Shown piece by piece: positions 16,399 through 25,017 of a stretch of 39,017 bases of DNA (position 1 is its first letter; each line of letters begins with the position of its first letter). The DNA is from Lentisphaerota bacterium. GTDB lineage: Bacteria; Verrucomicrobiota; Kiritimatiellia; PWTM01. Under the pieces are notes generated by a model. The model made no database searches. It was not told the origin of the DNA and saw nothing but the letters and a program-made list of their open reading frames with translations. Both the position numbers and the translations under genes were made by a program. The stretch covers positions 1-39,017 of the forward strand of contig VGWF01000028.1 in the NCBI GenBank assembly GCA_016873715.1, written 5' to 3'.

Positions 16399-16935
16399 CT
16401 ATGCGGGCGGCGCGGCGGACAGGGCCTCGGCGGGGCGCAGGCCCGACGCTTCGAGGGCGGCGGGGAGCGCGGTCCAGGGCTCGGTGACGCCCTCGGCCAG
16501 GAGGAAGGCGAGGTAGATCGCGCTGTTGCGGTCACCCCACTGTTCCCGGATGGCGGCGATGCCCTTCGCGAGGGAGCCGGCGTCGGGCGCGGCGGGCTCG
16601 CCCTCCAGCATGCAGCCGGTATGCGGAATGCCCTGCACGTCCAGAAACCGCTCGATCATCGCCGCGTGGTCCTGCACCAGCCAGGCGCGCAGGAATCCGT
16701 CGTGGTGGGCGCGGAAGGCGGGGCCCGCGGCCCGCGCGGCCAGCCAGTCCGCCTGCTTCGCCGCCGGCTGTGTCTTGAGGAACTTCTCGCGGAAGCGCAT
16801 CGCGGTCGCCAGTGCCAGCAGCACGGCCGGGCGCACCTGCCGCGACATCTCGTCGTTCGCGCCCAGGAAGGCCGCGCACGCCTGCGTGCGCTCCGCCGCC
16901 GTCAGGCCCCGCCAGATTTCCAGATACGTAAGCAT
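16399..16935 (-). CDS. Conserved-looking hypothetical protein, unrecognised family
   Basis: This is a 178-residue protein I do not recognise. The start ATG at 16935 has GGGAG with a 7-nt spacer, and codon use is like that of the neighbours, so the gene looks real. The product is mostly helical and soluble: MLTYLEIWRGLTAAERTQA, then alanine-rich helices with HHDGFLRAWLVQDHAAMIERFLD and a final segment WGDRNSAIYLAFLLAEG. There is no signal peptide or membrane span. It stands alone on the - strand, convergent with the AcuC-like gene and divergent from the aldo/keto reductase operon. A possible link to either is unknown. Confidence 0.6.
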   Translation of the reverse strand: MLTYLEIWRGLTAAERTQACAAFLGANDEMSRQVRPAVLLALATAMRFREKFLKTQPAAKQADWLAARAAGPAFRAHHDGFLRAWLVQDHAAMIERFLDVQGIPHTGCMLEGEPAAPDAGSLAKGIAAIREQWGDRNSAIYLAFLLAEGVTEPWTALPAALEASGLRPAEALSAAPPA

Positions 16936-17091
16936 GCCGGTTCTCCCGCGCGCGGCCCGCCGGGTTGCCCGGAAGGCCCGCCGCGCGCTCGGCCGCCAGT
17001 CTACACCATCTTCGCCTGTCTGGCCCGGATTCCGATGCAGCCTGCCCGGGCCGGCGGTTCCGGGCCTTCCGGGCGGGGCGTGGGGAACCGG

Positions 17092-17120
17092 TTGACCGCG
17101 GGGCGGGCACCGGGTTCAAT
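17092..17120 (+). promoter_or_regulatory. Candidate sigma70-type promoter of the six-gene operon
   Basis: TTGACC (17092-17097) and TTCAAT (17115-17120) are separated by exactly 17 nt. Transcription would begin near 17127, about 22 nt before the GTG start of the aldo/keto reductase. The palindrome AACCGGTT (17086-17093) overlaps the -35 and could be an operator. The -10 matches consensus at four of six positions. Confidence 0.45.
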
Positions 17121-17148
17121 CGGTTCGTCGCGGAAGGCGGTGACGATC

Positions 17149-18054
17149 GTGAAGCGGATCAGGCTCAACAGCGGCGGGATCGAGGTCTCGCGGATGGCGT
17201 ACGGGACGTGGCGGATGCTGTCGACGAAGCCGTCGGCTCAGGAGATCAACCGCCGGCTCCACCTCTGCCTCGAACTCGGCATCACGACGATCGACACCGC
17301 GGAGATCTACGGGCTCTACGAGGTCGAGAAGGCCCTCGGCGCGGCGCTGGCGCTCTCGCCGGGGCTGCGCGACCGGCTGGAGATCGTCACCAAGGCCGGC
17401 ATCTACGTGCCCTGCGCCCATCACCCCGAGCGCCGAACGGCGCATTACAACGCCACGGGCGACCGGCTGGTGAAGAGCCTCGAAAAATCGCTGCGATGGC
17501 TCGGCACGGACCGGATCGACCTCTTCCTCGTCCACCGCCCCGACTGGCTGACGCGCGCGGACGACACGGCGGACGGCCTCAACCGGCTGCTCGCCGCCGG
17601 CAAGATCCGGACCGCCGGGGTCTCGAACTACAGCGCAGCGCAGTTCGAGACACTGAACGCCTGCATGCGGCAGCCGCTGGCAACGAACCAGGTCGAGTTC
17701 CATCTGCTGCGCATGGACCCGATCACCGACGGCACGTTCGCCCAGTGCGAGCGGCTCGGCATCCCGCCGATGGCGTGGAGCCCGCTGGCGGGCGGACGTC
17801 TCTTCGATCCCGCGAACCCGGCGGCGCAGCGGCTCGCCGCGGCGGCGGAGTCCATGGCCGCGCGCACCGGCGGCGCGACGCTGGAACAGCTCGCTTACGC
17901 GTGGATCCTTGCGCATCCGAGCCGGCCGGTTGCGGTCATCGGCACGAACCGCGGGGAGCGCATCCGAAGCGCGGTGGCCGCGGAGGCGGTCGCGCTGGAG
18001 CGCGAGGACTGGTACGCCCTCTGGGAGGCGGCGCAGGGGAGGAAGATCCCATGA
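17149..18054 (+). CDS. Aldo/keto reductase
   Basis: This is a 301-residue NAD(P)H-dependent aldo/keto reductase with a TIM barrel. The catalytic tetrad is visible: Asp49 and Tyr54 (TIDTAEIYG), Lys82 (IVTKAG) and His129 (LFLVHRPD). The cofactor-side segments GVSNYSAAQFETL, NQVEFHLL and PVAVIGTNRGERI match the YdhF-like subgroup. The GTG at 17149 begins the conserved first strand (KRIRLNSGG). GGAAGG lies 11 nt upstream, and GTG 17140 is an alternative that would leave only 2 nt. The frame stays open far upstream, but that part has no family similarity and crosses the divergent gap. It is the first gene of an operon whose other products are exported, so a cytosolic sugar-aldehyde reductase is a fair guess. 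Its stop overlaps the next ATG in ATGA. Confidence 0.88.
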   Translation: MKRIRLNSGGIEVSRMAYGTWRMLSTKPSAQEINRRLHLCLELGITTIDTAEIYGLYEVEKALGAALALSPGLRDRLEIVTKAGIYVPCAHHPERRTAHYNATGDRLVKSLEKSLRWLGTDRIDLFLVHRPDWLTRADDTADGLNRLLAAGKIRTAGVSNYSAAQFETLNACMRQPLATNQVEFHLLRMDPITDGTFAQCERLGIPPMAWSPLAGGRLFDPANPAAQRLAAAAESMAARTGGATLEQLAYAWILAHPSRPVAVIGTNRGERIRSAVAAEAVALEREDWYALWEAAQGRKIP

Positions 18055-19529
18055 GTGCGATCCGCCCCGTCACCGTCGCCATGTTCGTCGCGGCCGGGGC
18101 GGCGAGCGGCGCCGTCGTCGACCTGCGCCCGGACTGGGACGCGTCGCAGCCGCTGGCGAATCCGGACAAGGGCTGGTACCACCACCACTTCGACAACACG
18201 GTCGAGAAGTACCTCGTCGAGCGTGACGAGGAGCTGACGGCGTTCCCCGGGATGGACCACCTCTACCTGCGCCTCGCGTGGGCCTACCTGGAGCCGGCGG
18301 AGGGCCGCTTCGACTGGAAGGTGATCGACGAGCCGATCGCGAAGTGGACCGCGAAAGGCATGGGGATCGCCTTCCGCATCAGCTGCAAGGAGACCGGCAC
18401 GAGTCGCATCGAGCAGCAGTTCGCGACGCCGCGGTGGGTGCGCGATGCGGGTGCGAAGGGCGGACATTTCGTCAAAGGGAAGCCCGCCGGCCCGGAGGCG
18501 CCGTGGGAGCCGGTCTACGACGACCCCGTCTTCCTCGCGAAGCTCGACGCCTTTCTCGCCGCGTTCGCCGCGCGCTACGACGGCAAGCCGTGGCTTCGCT
18601 ATGTCGACATCGGCAGCTTCGGCGACTGGGGCGAGGGGCACACCTCGTCCGGCAGCGGGCTCAAGTACCCGTTCGAGGCGTTCGAGCGGCACATCGATAT
18701 CCACCTGCGGCACTTCACGAAGTCGCCCCTGGTGATCTCCGACGACTACGTCACCAGCCTCGTCAGCACCAACGACCGCCGGCGGCTGCACGCGAAGATC
18801 GCGGCGGCGGGCATCGGCTACCGCGACGACAGCATCCTGGTCGACTGGTACGTGAAGACCTACACCCCGACGTTCACCGTGCGCAGCCCGGGGCTGTTCG
18901 AGGATACCTGGCGGCGGACGCCCACGGTCTTCGAGCTCGAACACTACGGGAAGGTGAAGGAGAACGGGAACTGGGTTCCGCGGCCGGGATCGTCGCTCGC
19001 GGTGCACGGCGGCGGCCGGACCGGGGCCGACTACTTCCGCGGCGCGCTGGAGCGGCTGCACGCCACCTGGATCGGCTTCCACGGTTACGCGCGCCACTGG
19101 CTCGCCGACAACCCGCAGCTCACCGTCGAGATGCTGAACCGCTGCGGTTACTGGTTCTTCCCGCACACCGTCGAAAGGCCGGACGTCCTGAAGGCCGGCG
19201 CGTCGAACGCGGTGTCCATCGCCTGGGAGAACCGCGGCGTGGCGCCGGCCTACCGGCCCTACACGCTGGTCCTCAGGCTGGAAGGCCCGGAGACGTTCGA
19301 GTGCGCCCAGCCCTCGGGCAACATGCGCTGGATGCCGGAGCCTCCCGGCAAGACCTGGAGCGAGACGTATGCGCTGGCGCTTCCGGCCTCGATGAAGCCC
19401 GGCGACTACGCGCTCTCGTTCAAGCTTCGATCCGACGCTGCCGCGCGCGACGTGAAACTGCCTCTCAAGGCCGCCAGGCAGCGGGCGGATGGCTTCACGG
19501 CCATCGGTCGCGTGCGGGTGGGTCCATGA
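18051..19529 (+). CDS. Secreted DUF4832-type glycoside-hydrolase-like protein
   Basis: This is a 492-residue protein starting in ATGA with the upstream gene and bearing a short Sec signal (VTVAMFVAAGAASGAV). The N-terminal two-thirds looks like a GH-A TIM barrel: NPDKGWYHHHFDNT, LYLRLAWAYLEPAEGRFDWK (the 'W..lEp.eG.fdw..iD' pattern), MGIAFRISCKE, then RYVDIGSFGDWGEGH with a glutamate at the usual strand-4 acid position. A beta-rich DUF4832 domain follows (GGGRTGADYFRGAL, HGYARHWLADNPQ, then NAVSIAWENRGVAPAYRPY). It probably acts on an extracellular glycan. No substrate can be assigned, and whether both catalytic carboxylates remain needs a structural comparison. The tail resembles an immunoglobulin-like domain. 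Confidence 0.75.
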   Translation: MSAIRPVTVAMFVAAGAASGAVVDLRPDWDASQPLANPDKGWYHHHFDNTVEKYLVERDEELTAFPGMDHLYLRLAWAYLEPAEGRFDWKVIDEPIAKWTAKGMGIAFRISCKETGTSRIEQQFATPRWVRDAGAKGGHFVKGKPAGPEAPWEPVYDDPVFLAKLDAFLAAFAARYDGKPWLRYVDIGSFGDWGEGHTSSGSGLKYPFEAFERHIDIHLRHFTKSPLVISDDYVTSLVSTNDRRRLHAKIAAAGIGYRDDSILVDWYVKTYTPTFTVRSPGLFEDTWRRTPTVFELEHYGKVKENGNWVPRPGSSLAVHGGGRTGADYFRGALERLHATWIGFHGYARHWLADNPQLTVEMLNRCGYWFFPHTVERPDVLKAGASNAVSIAWENRGVAPAYRPYTLVLRLEGPETFECAQPSGNMRWMPEPPGKTWSETYALALPASMKPGDYALSFKLRSDAAARDVKLPLKAARQRADGFTAIGRVRVGP

Positions 19530-20341
19530 AACGGAACGCGGCGGTGCGCGGTCTGGGCGGGGCGTCGGGGGCGATCCGGCGCGCCGTCGGCGCCGCGTTT
19601 CTGGGCGGCCTTGTCGGGTGGGCGGCGTTCTCCCCCGCGGGGGAACCGCCGGCCGCCGGATTCAGGAGCGGAACGGCGCCGGTCGCCCTCATCGAACTCT
19701 ACACGTCGGAGGGTTGCAGCAGTTGCCCGCGCGCCGACGCCTGGCTGTCGAGGCTCAAGGGGTCGCCGCGGCTCTGGAGCGCGTTCGTCCCCGTCGCGTT
19801 CCACGTCGACTACTGGAACTCGCCGGCCTGGCGGGATCCGTGGTCGCAGGCGGCTTTCGCCGAGCGGCAGAAGCGGATCTCGGCGGCGTGGACCCCGAGC
19901 CGGGTCTACACGCCGGCCATGGCGGCCCACGGCCGCGAATGGGGGAACTGGGCCTCGCTCCAGGAGCCCCCACCGCTCGGCGGCGACGTCGGCGTGCTGG
20001 CGGTGCGCCCGCTCGGGGCCCGGCGCTGGTCGGCCGCCTTCGTGCCGCGCGGCGCGGCGACCGACGCGCTCCGGCTGCACGCCGCCTGCCTGGGATTCGA
20101 TCTGAGCTCGAGCGTGACCGGCGGCGAGAACGCCGGCCGGACGTTGTCCCATGACTTCGTCGTCCTTGGATACGAAGGACTCCCCCTGTCCGCCGCCGGG
20201 GGACGCTGGTCCGCCGAGTTCGCCGAACCGGCGGCGGCGACGGGGACCACGGCGCGGGCCCTGGCGGTATGGGTGGAGCGCGAGGGACGTCCGATCCAGG
20301 CGACGGGTGGATGGCTGGAGGATCGAAAAGGAGGCCCATGA
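19526..20341 (+). CDS. DUF1223 thioredoxin-like exported protein
   Basis: This is a 271-residue protein with an N-terminal positive stretch and hydrophobic segment (about residues 20-36), probably a signal anchor or Sec signal. The mature part begins with VALIELYTSEGCSSCPRAD, the diagnostic DUF1223 start with a redox-type Cys64-x-x-Cys67 in a thioredoxin-like fold. It continues with VPVAFHVDYWNSPAWRDPW and RVYTPAMAAHG, both conserved in the family. The biochemical function of DUF1223 is not established. Its place between a glycosidase-like gene and a beta-propeller gene, with 4-nt overlaps at both ends, is unusual. A role in folding or metal or redox care of exported partners is only a guess. 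Confidence 0.8.
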   Translation: MKRNAAVRGLGGASGAIRRAVGAAFLGGLVGWAAFSPAGEPPAAGFRSGTAPVALIELYTSEGCSSCPRADAWLSRLKGSPRLWSAFVPVAFHVDYWNSPAWRDPWSQAAFAERQKRISAAWTPSRVYTPAMAAHGREWGNWASLQEPPPLGGDVGVLAVRPLGARRWSAAFVPRGAATDALRLHAACLGFDLSSSVTGGENAGRTLSHDFVVLGYEGLPLSAAGGRWSAEFAEPAAATGTTARALAVWVEREGRPIQATGGWLEDRKGGP

Positions 20342-21360
20342 AATCACGGACCGGGCGGTGGGTGGCAGCGCTTCTCGCAGGGGCTTGTGCGGCGTCCGCG
20401 GATACCAACGGAGTGGAGGCGCTTCGCGCCGAGGTGAAGGGCAGGGGGTGGATCGCCTTCGCGGCGCGGACGGAGGCGGGCGACCTCGACCTCTTCGTCT
20501 GCCGGCCGGACGGATCGGCGAAGCGCAACCTCACGCGAACGCCGGAATGGAACGAAGGGCTGCCGCGGTTCTCGCCGGACGGCGGGCGGCTGCTGTTCCG
20601 CCGGATCCCGCGCAAGGAGACGTTCGACAACAACCACCACGGGGCGCAGGGCGTGCTACTGCTTGCGCGGAGCGACGGATCGGACGCGAAGCCGCTGGGC
20701 GCCGCCGGGGAGTTCCCGTGGGGCACGTGGAGTCCGGATGGACGCCAGATCCTGTGCCTCGCGCCGAAAGGCTTCAGCATCGTGCAACTCGACACCCTGG
20801 CCACGGTCCGGTCGTTCCCGCGGAAGGGCTTCTTCCAGCAGCCGGCCTGGTCGCCCGACGGCGGCGTGATCGTCGGCGTGGCGAACTCGTTCGGCGAGAG
20901 CTGGAGCGTGGCCCGGATGGACCTCGCGAGCGGGGAGTCCGCCGCGATCAGCACGACGGACAGCTGCACGCCGGACTGGTTCCCCGGCGGGACGGACGCG
21001 ATCTACTCGTGGCGGCGGCCCGGCCAGAAGGGCTATGGATGGACGCAGCTCTGGCGCACCGCGGGCGCGGGAACCCCGCCGCAGCTTGTCTACGCCGAGG
21101 AGGGCCGTCATGTCTACGGCGGCCACGTGTCGCCCGACGCGAAGTACGTGCTCTTCACCGGCAACGGCGTCGAGGACGGCGACCCGGCGAACGGCGGCTC
21201 GCCGATGGGCCTGATGCGGCTCGCCGACGCGCCGGTCATCGGCGGCGAGAGCCCGGCGTTTCGCTCGCTGCATCCCAAAGCCGGACGCGGTCCCGTGCTG
21301 GCGCTGCCGTCCGGCTGGGAGCCCTGCTGGACCTTCAGCGAGGCGCCCGGGAAACCGTGA
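20338..21360 (+). CDS. Exported TolB-like beta-propeller protein (copy A)
   Basis: This is a 340-residue protein with a Sec signal (WVAALLAGACAASA). ATG 20338 overlaps the previous stop in ATGA and has AGGAGG (20329-20334) just upstream with a 3-nt spacer. It has WD40/PD40-type TolB repeats: DLDLFVCRPDGSAKRNLT, RFSPDGGRLLFRR, GTWSPDGRQILCL, PAWSPDGGVIVGV, DWFPGGTDAIYSW and HVSPDAKYVLFTG. These suggest a six-bladed propeller. Such proteins often bind peptides or glycans and rarely have enzymatic activity; some relatives are oligogalacturonate lyases, but I do not see the metal-binding His/Gln set with confidence. Residues align nearly end to end with the gene at 24044-25012, so the two are paralogues flanking a glycosidase-like gene. 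Confidence 0.75.
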   Translation: MKSRTGRWVAALLAGACAASADTNGVEALRAEVKGRGWIAFAARTEAGDLDLFVCRPDGSAKRNLTRTPEWNEGLPRFSPDGGRLLFRRIPRKETFDNNHHGAQGVLLLARSDGSDAKPLGAAGEFPWGTWSPDGRQILCLAPKGFSIVQLDTLATVRSFPRKGFFQQPAWSPDGGVIVGVANSFGESWSVARMDLASGESAAISTTDSCTPDWFPGGTDAIYSWRRPGQKGYGWTQLWRTAGAGTPPQLVYAEEGRHVYGGHVSPDAKYVLFTGNGVEDGDPANGGSPMGLMRLADAPVIGGESPAFRSLHPKAGRGPVLALPSGWEPCWTFSEAPGKP

Positions 21361-24047
21361 AGCCTCTGCCGCTACTGTTCGCGCTGTGTGTTGCGGCTCC
21401 GGCCGCGGAAACGGAGAGTCTGCGCGTCAGGTTGGTGCTCGGACCACACGCTTCGCCTTCCGTGCGACTGTTGTCCGGGTCGGCGGGACTGGTGGTCGCG
21501 GGGGTCCGACGCGAGGCGAATGCGCTGGAATGCGATGTGACCTGGCCCAAGCCGTGCGCGCAAAGGCGCGAGCCGCATTCGATCTGGCGGCACGTGCTCG
21601 AACACGGCGACCCCGGCCAGGCGAGTCGCCTGCGGGAGGATCCCGGCCTGACACCGGATGCGCCGGTTCTGACCGTGCAAGCGACGGATGATGGCACGCG
21701 CGGGTTTTCGATCGGCCTCGCGCAACTGATCCGCCACAAGGCGATGTGGCTCCCGGATCACGACATGTTCGTCACCCGTGCGGACGTTCCGGTGGAGTTC
21801 GCGGTGCATCGGGCGTCGCTGAACGGCCAGCGGGTGCTGGCTCGCACGAAGCACGAACCGGAGGCAACGCTCGCGGAATGGACCGGCCGATGGGCGGACT
21901 TCGGGAACCCGACCCGGACCCATCACGGCCAGGAAACATCCTGGCTCGGCACCCAAGGGCATCTCGTCGGCACCGCCGCGCGGCACGGTTCGCTCTACAA
22001 GTTCGGCGTCGACCGCCGGGCCGGTGTGCGGCCCGACCACGCCTCGCCGCACAGGTTCCGCTTCGATCCGCTCTGGCCCGGTTGCACGTGGACAGGTCAG
22101 CGCATCGTGAACGGGCTTCCGGTGATCGTCACGGATCTGACACGCGGGGGCCAGCGTTGCTCGATCGAACAGTTTGCCGCTCCGCTGCGCGAGGATGCGC
22201 CGACCAAGCGCGGCGGGGTCGAGAGCGTCTTCTTCACGCGGGTCGAAATCACCGGCGCCGGGCCGGTGCGCCTGGGCTTCCGCCTGGCGACGGAGAACCA
22301 GGCGCGCCATCCGGAGTTGCGGGACGTTGCCGGTCGCCCGTGCATCGTGGACCGGGAAACCGGGGCGGTGTGGCTGATGATCGAGCCCGACGCGGGGCTG
22401 GCCGTGACGGCGTGCGCTCCCATCGTGGACGACAAGGAGCCGCGCGTGGAATTCGATTGCGGGGGTCAGCTCGTCGCCGGCGAGTCGCGCGCGGTCGTGT
22501 TCAAGCTCGCCTCGCCCGTCGTCGCTGCGGACGCCGCGCCGCGGCTTGCCGCGCTGGATATCGCCCGGGCGCGCGCGACCACCGTTCAGTACTGGGAGAA
22601 CTGGCTGGCGCAGGGGGCCCGGTTCGACGTGCCGGAGCAGGCGGTGAACGATCTCTTCCGCGCGAACCTCTGGCACGCGCTGATCCTGCCGCGCTTTCGC
22701 GACGGGGGCCGGATCGACCTGCCGTATTACCCCTTCGCCTATGGACAGCTGAATGCGGACTGGCCGATCAATCAGGCCGTGTACGTCGACTACATGATCT
22801 ACGGACTGCGCGGTCATTTCGACGTGGCAGCGGAGGAGTTCGCCGCCCTGTATCGCAGCCAGCAGAAGGCTGACGGACGCGTCGGCGGTTACGCGGAGTG
22901 GGGGGTGTACTCGCCGGGGATGCTCTACGCCATCGGTCGGAACTTCCTGCTTTCGGGCGATGACGCGGCGTTTGCCCGGCTGCTGCCCCAGTCCCTCAAG
23001 GCGCTTGACTGGTGCCTCGCCCAAGTGGCGCGCGGCCGGCAGTCGGAGGTCGCCCCCGGTCTCGTCGTGGCCCCGCTCAACGACCTGACCCACGACGCCC
23101 GGGCGTGGGGGTTTCCCAATGCCTACTTCGTCGCAGGGCTGGAGATCTTCGGCCGGGCGCTGGCCGTCCACGGGCATCCGCGCGCCGCCGAGGTGCTGGC
23201 TGCGGCGAAGGGGATGCGGGCTGACGTCGAACGCGAGTTCGCCCGCTCCAGCGTCAAGTCCCCGGTGGTGCAACTCGCCGACGGCACATGGAACAACTAC
23301 GTGCCGTGTGATGCGCTGACGCCGCGCCGCCTGCTCGATCAATGGTATCCGACGGACGTGGACTGCGGGCCCCTGCACCTCGCGCGACTCGGCGCCATCG
23401 ATCCGGGGGGCTGGCTCGCCACCGCGATGCTTCACGATCACGAGGACAACCTGTTCCTCAACCAGTGGGGCATGGCCAACGAGCCCGTGTACAACCAGCA
23501 GGCCACCGTCCACCTCCTGCGCGACGAGCCGGAGGCCGCCATCCGCGCCTTCTACAGCATGATGGCCTGCGCCTTCTCCCATCACCAGCTCTGCCCGCTC
23601 GAACACCGCTGGGCCTGGGGTCAGTACTACGGCCCGCCCAGCACTGACGGCGCGTGGTTCGAGCTCTATCGCAACATGCTGGTGAGTGAACGGGACAACG
23701 GCACGTTGCTCATCGCCCCCGCCACGCCGCGCGCCTGGCTGGCCGACGGCCGGCGGATCGCCGTGCAGCGCGCGCCGACGCAGTTCGGCCCGGTCTCCTT
23801 CACCATCGACAGCCGGGCCGCGGCCGGCACGATCACCGCCACGCTCGATGCGCCCGCCCGCCGGCCCGTCGCCTCGCTGGTGGTGCGTTTTCGGCATCCG
23901 CAGAGCAAGCCCATCCGCTCCGTCCTCGTGAACGGAAAGCCGTGGACCGGCTTCGACCCCGCGCGGGAATCGGTCCTCGTCCCCAACCCCGAGGCCTCGG
24001 CCCTCACCATCACGGCGCGGTACGATGAACAGGAGGCGACCCGATGA
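21357..24047 (+). CDS. Exported six-hairpin (alpha/alpha)6 glycosidase-like protein
   Basis: This is an 896-residue protein starting at a GTG that overlaps the previous stop (GTGA), with a Sec signal (KPLPLLFALCVAAPAAE). Residues to about 400 are beta-rich. From about 430 the protein reads as an (alpha/alpha)6 barrel: NDLFRANLWHALILPRF, INQAVYVDYMIYGLRG, GYAEWGVYSPGMLYAIGRNF, WGFPNAYFVAGLEIFGRAL, DHEDNLFLNQWGMANEPVYN and EHRWAWGQYYGPPSTDGAWF. A small beta domain closes the chain. This fold is shared by several GH families (for example GH78, GH95 and GH63 types), and I cannot place it in one. The acidic residues in the barrel segments, including D and E in DHEDN, are candidate catalytic groups. 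An apparent open frame extends upstream to 20151 but lacks sense there. Confidence 0.7.
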   Translation: MKPLPLLFALCVAAPAAETESLRVRLVLGPHASPSVRLLSGSAGLVVAGVRREANALECDVTWPKPCAQRREPHSIWRHVLEHGDPGQASRLREDPGLTPDAPVLTVQATDDGTRGFSIGLAQLIRHKAMWLPDHDMFVTRADVPVEFAVHRASLNGQRVLARTKHEPEATLAEWTGRWADFGNPTRTHHGQETSWLGTQGHLVGTAARHGSLYKFGVDRRAGVRPDHASPHRFRFDPLWPGCTWTGQRIVNGLPVIVTDLTRGGQRCSIEQFAAPLREDAPTKRGGVESVFFTRVEITGAGPVRLGFRLATENQARHPELRDVAGRPCIVDRETGAVWLMIEPDAGLAVTACAPIVDDKEPRVEFDCGGQLVAGESRAVVFKLASPVVAADAAPRLAALDIARARATTVQYWENWLAQGARFDVPEQAVNDLFRANLWHALILPRFRDGGRIDLPYYPFAYGQLNADWPINQAVYVDYMIYGLRGHFDVAAEEFAALYRSQQKADGRVGGYAEWGVYSPGMLYAIGRNFLLSGDDAAFARLLPQSLKALDWCLAQVARGRQSEVAPGLVVAPLNDLTHDARAWGFPNAYFVAGLEIFGRALAVHGHPRAAEVLAAAKGMRADVEREFARSSVKSPVVQLADGTWNNYVPCDALTPRRLLDQWYPTDVDCGPLHLARLGAIDPGGWLATAMLHDHEDNLFLNQWGMANEPVYNQQATVHLLRDEPEAAIRAFYSMMACAFSHHQLCPLEHRWAWGQYYGPPSTDGAWFELYRNMLVSERDNGTLLIAPATPRAWLADGRRIAVQRAPTQFGPVSFTIDSRAAAGTITATLDAPARRPVASLVVRFRHPQSKPIRSVLVNGKPWTGFDPARESVLVPNPEASALTITARYDEQEATR

Positions 24048-25012
24048 GATGTCGCCTCGGCCATCGGATCCCGCTGGTTCTGCTCACCGGCATGGCCGCG
24101 CACGGTGCCGACACGGGCGCGATCCTGCTGGCCCGCGAAGTCCACGATCTCGGCTGGATTGCCTTCAGCGCGGCCACGCCGGCGGGGGACTGGGATCTGT
24201 TCCTCATGCGCCCCGACGGCGCGGAGCGACGCAAGCTTACGGATACGCCCGGGTTCAACGAAACCGGCGTCCGATTCTCGCCGGACGGGGAGCATCTCCT
24301 GTACTACCGGCAGCCGGCGAAGGATCCGGTCGATAACAACACCTACGGAACCCACGAGCTGGTCATCGCGGACGCCGCCGGCGAGCAGCCGGAGAGCTTC
24401 GGCAACGGGTTCCCGTGGGCCGCGTGGGGACCGGACGGGAAGGCGCTGGCGGTGCTCAAGCCGGACGGGATTCACATCGTCGAGGTCGCCACGCGCAAGA
24501 CCGTGCGGACGATCCCGCGCAAGGGCCTCGTCGAGCAGTTCGCCTGGTCGCCGGACGGCGGGCGGTTCTGCGGCACGGCCAACGGGCTCGGGCCATCTTG
24601 GACCATCGGCTGCCTCGATGCGGCGTCGGGCGAGATCCGGGCTGCCAGCGAAACGGAGCGCTACAACTGCACGTCCGACTGGACGCCGGATTCGCGACAC
24701 ATCGTCTACGCGCGCGGCATCATTCCGAACGACGGCGGCCGGGCGGAACTGTGGCGCGCAACACCGGACGGCACGGAGAAGCGGCTGCTCTACGCCGAGG
24801 CCGGACGGCACATCTACGGGGCGTGCGCGTCGCCGGACGGTCGCCACCTTCTATTCACTCGCAGCGAGGAAGACCTCGGCCGCGTGGACCAGAAGAAGAC
24901 CACGATGGCGATCATTCGCATGAGGGATACGCCGTTGACCGGTTCACCGGCGATGACCAACCGGCTCGATCTCGGTCCTGGCTGGGAACCGCACTGGAGA
25001 CCGTCAAAATGA
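24044..25012 (+). CDS. Exported TolB-like beta-propeller protein (copy B)
   Basis: This is a 322-residue protein starting in ATGA with the glycosidase-like gene, with a Sec signal (IPLVLLTGMAAHGA). It is a paralogue of the protein at 20338-21360: GWIAFSAATPAGDWDLF against GWIAFAARTEAGDLDLF, then RFSPDGEHLLYYRQPAKDPV, DNNTYG, AWGPDGKALAVL, VRTIPRKGLVEQFAWSPDGG and ETERYNCTSDWTPDSRHIVY. The shared DNN.x.G and PRKG segments are not generic TolB features and point to a specific shared function. It ends the operon; the next gene begins 71 nt later behind two inverted-repeat sites. A ligand or sensor function is unknown. Confidence 0.75.
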   Translation: MRCRLGHRIPLVLLTGMAAHGADTGAILLAREVHDLGWIAFSAATPAGDWDLFLMRPDGAERRKLTDTPGFNETGVRFSPDGEHLLYYRQPAKDPVDNNTYGTHELVIADAAGEQPESFGNGFPWAAWGPDGKALAVLKPDGIHIVEVATRKTVRTIPRKGLVEQFAWSPDGGRFCGTANGLGPSWTIGCLDAASGEIRAASETERYNCTSDWTPDSRHIVYARGIIPNDGGRAELWRATPDGTEKRLLYAEAGRHIYGACASPDGRHLLFTRSEEDLGRVDQKKTTMAIIRMRDTPLTGSPAMTNRLDLGPGWEPHWRPSK

Positions 25013-25017
25013 GGATC

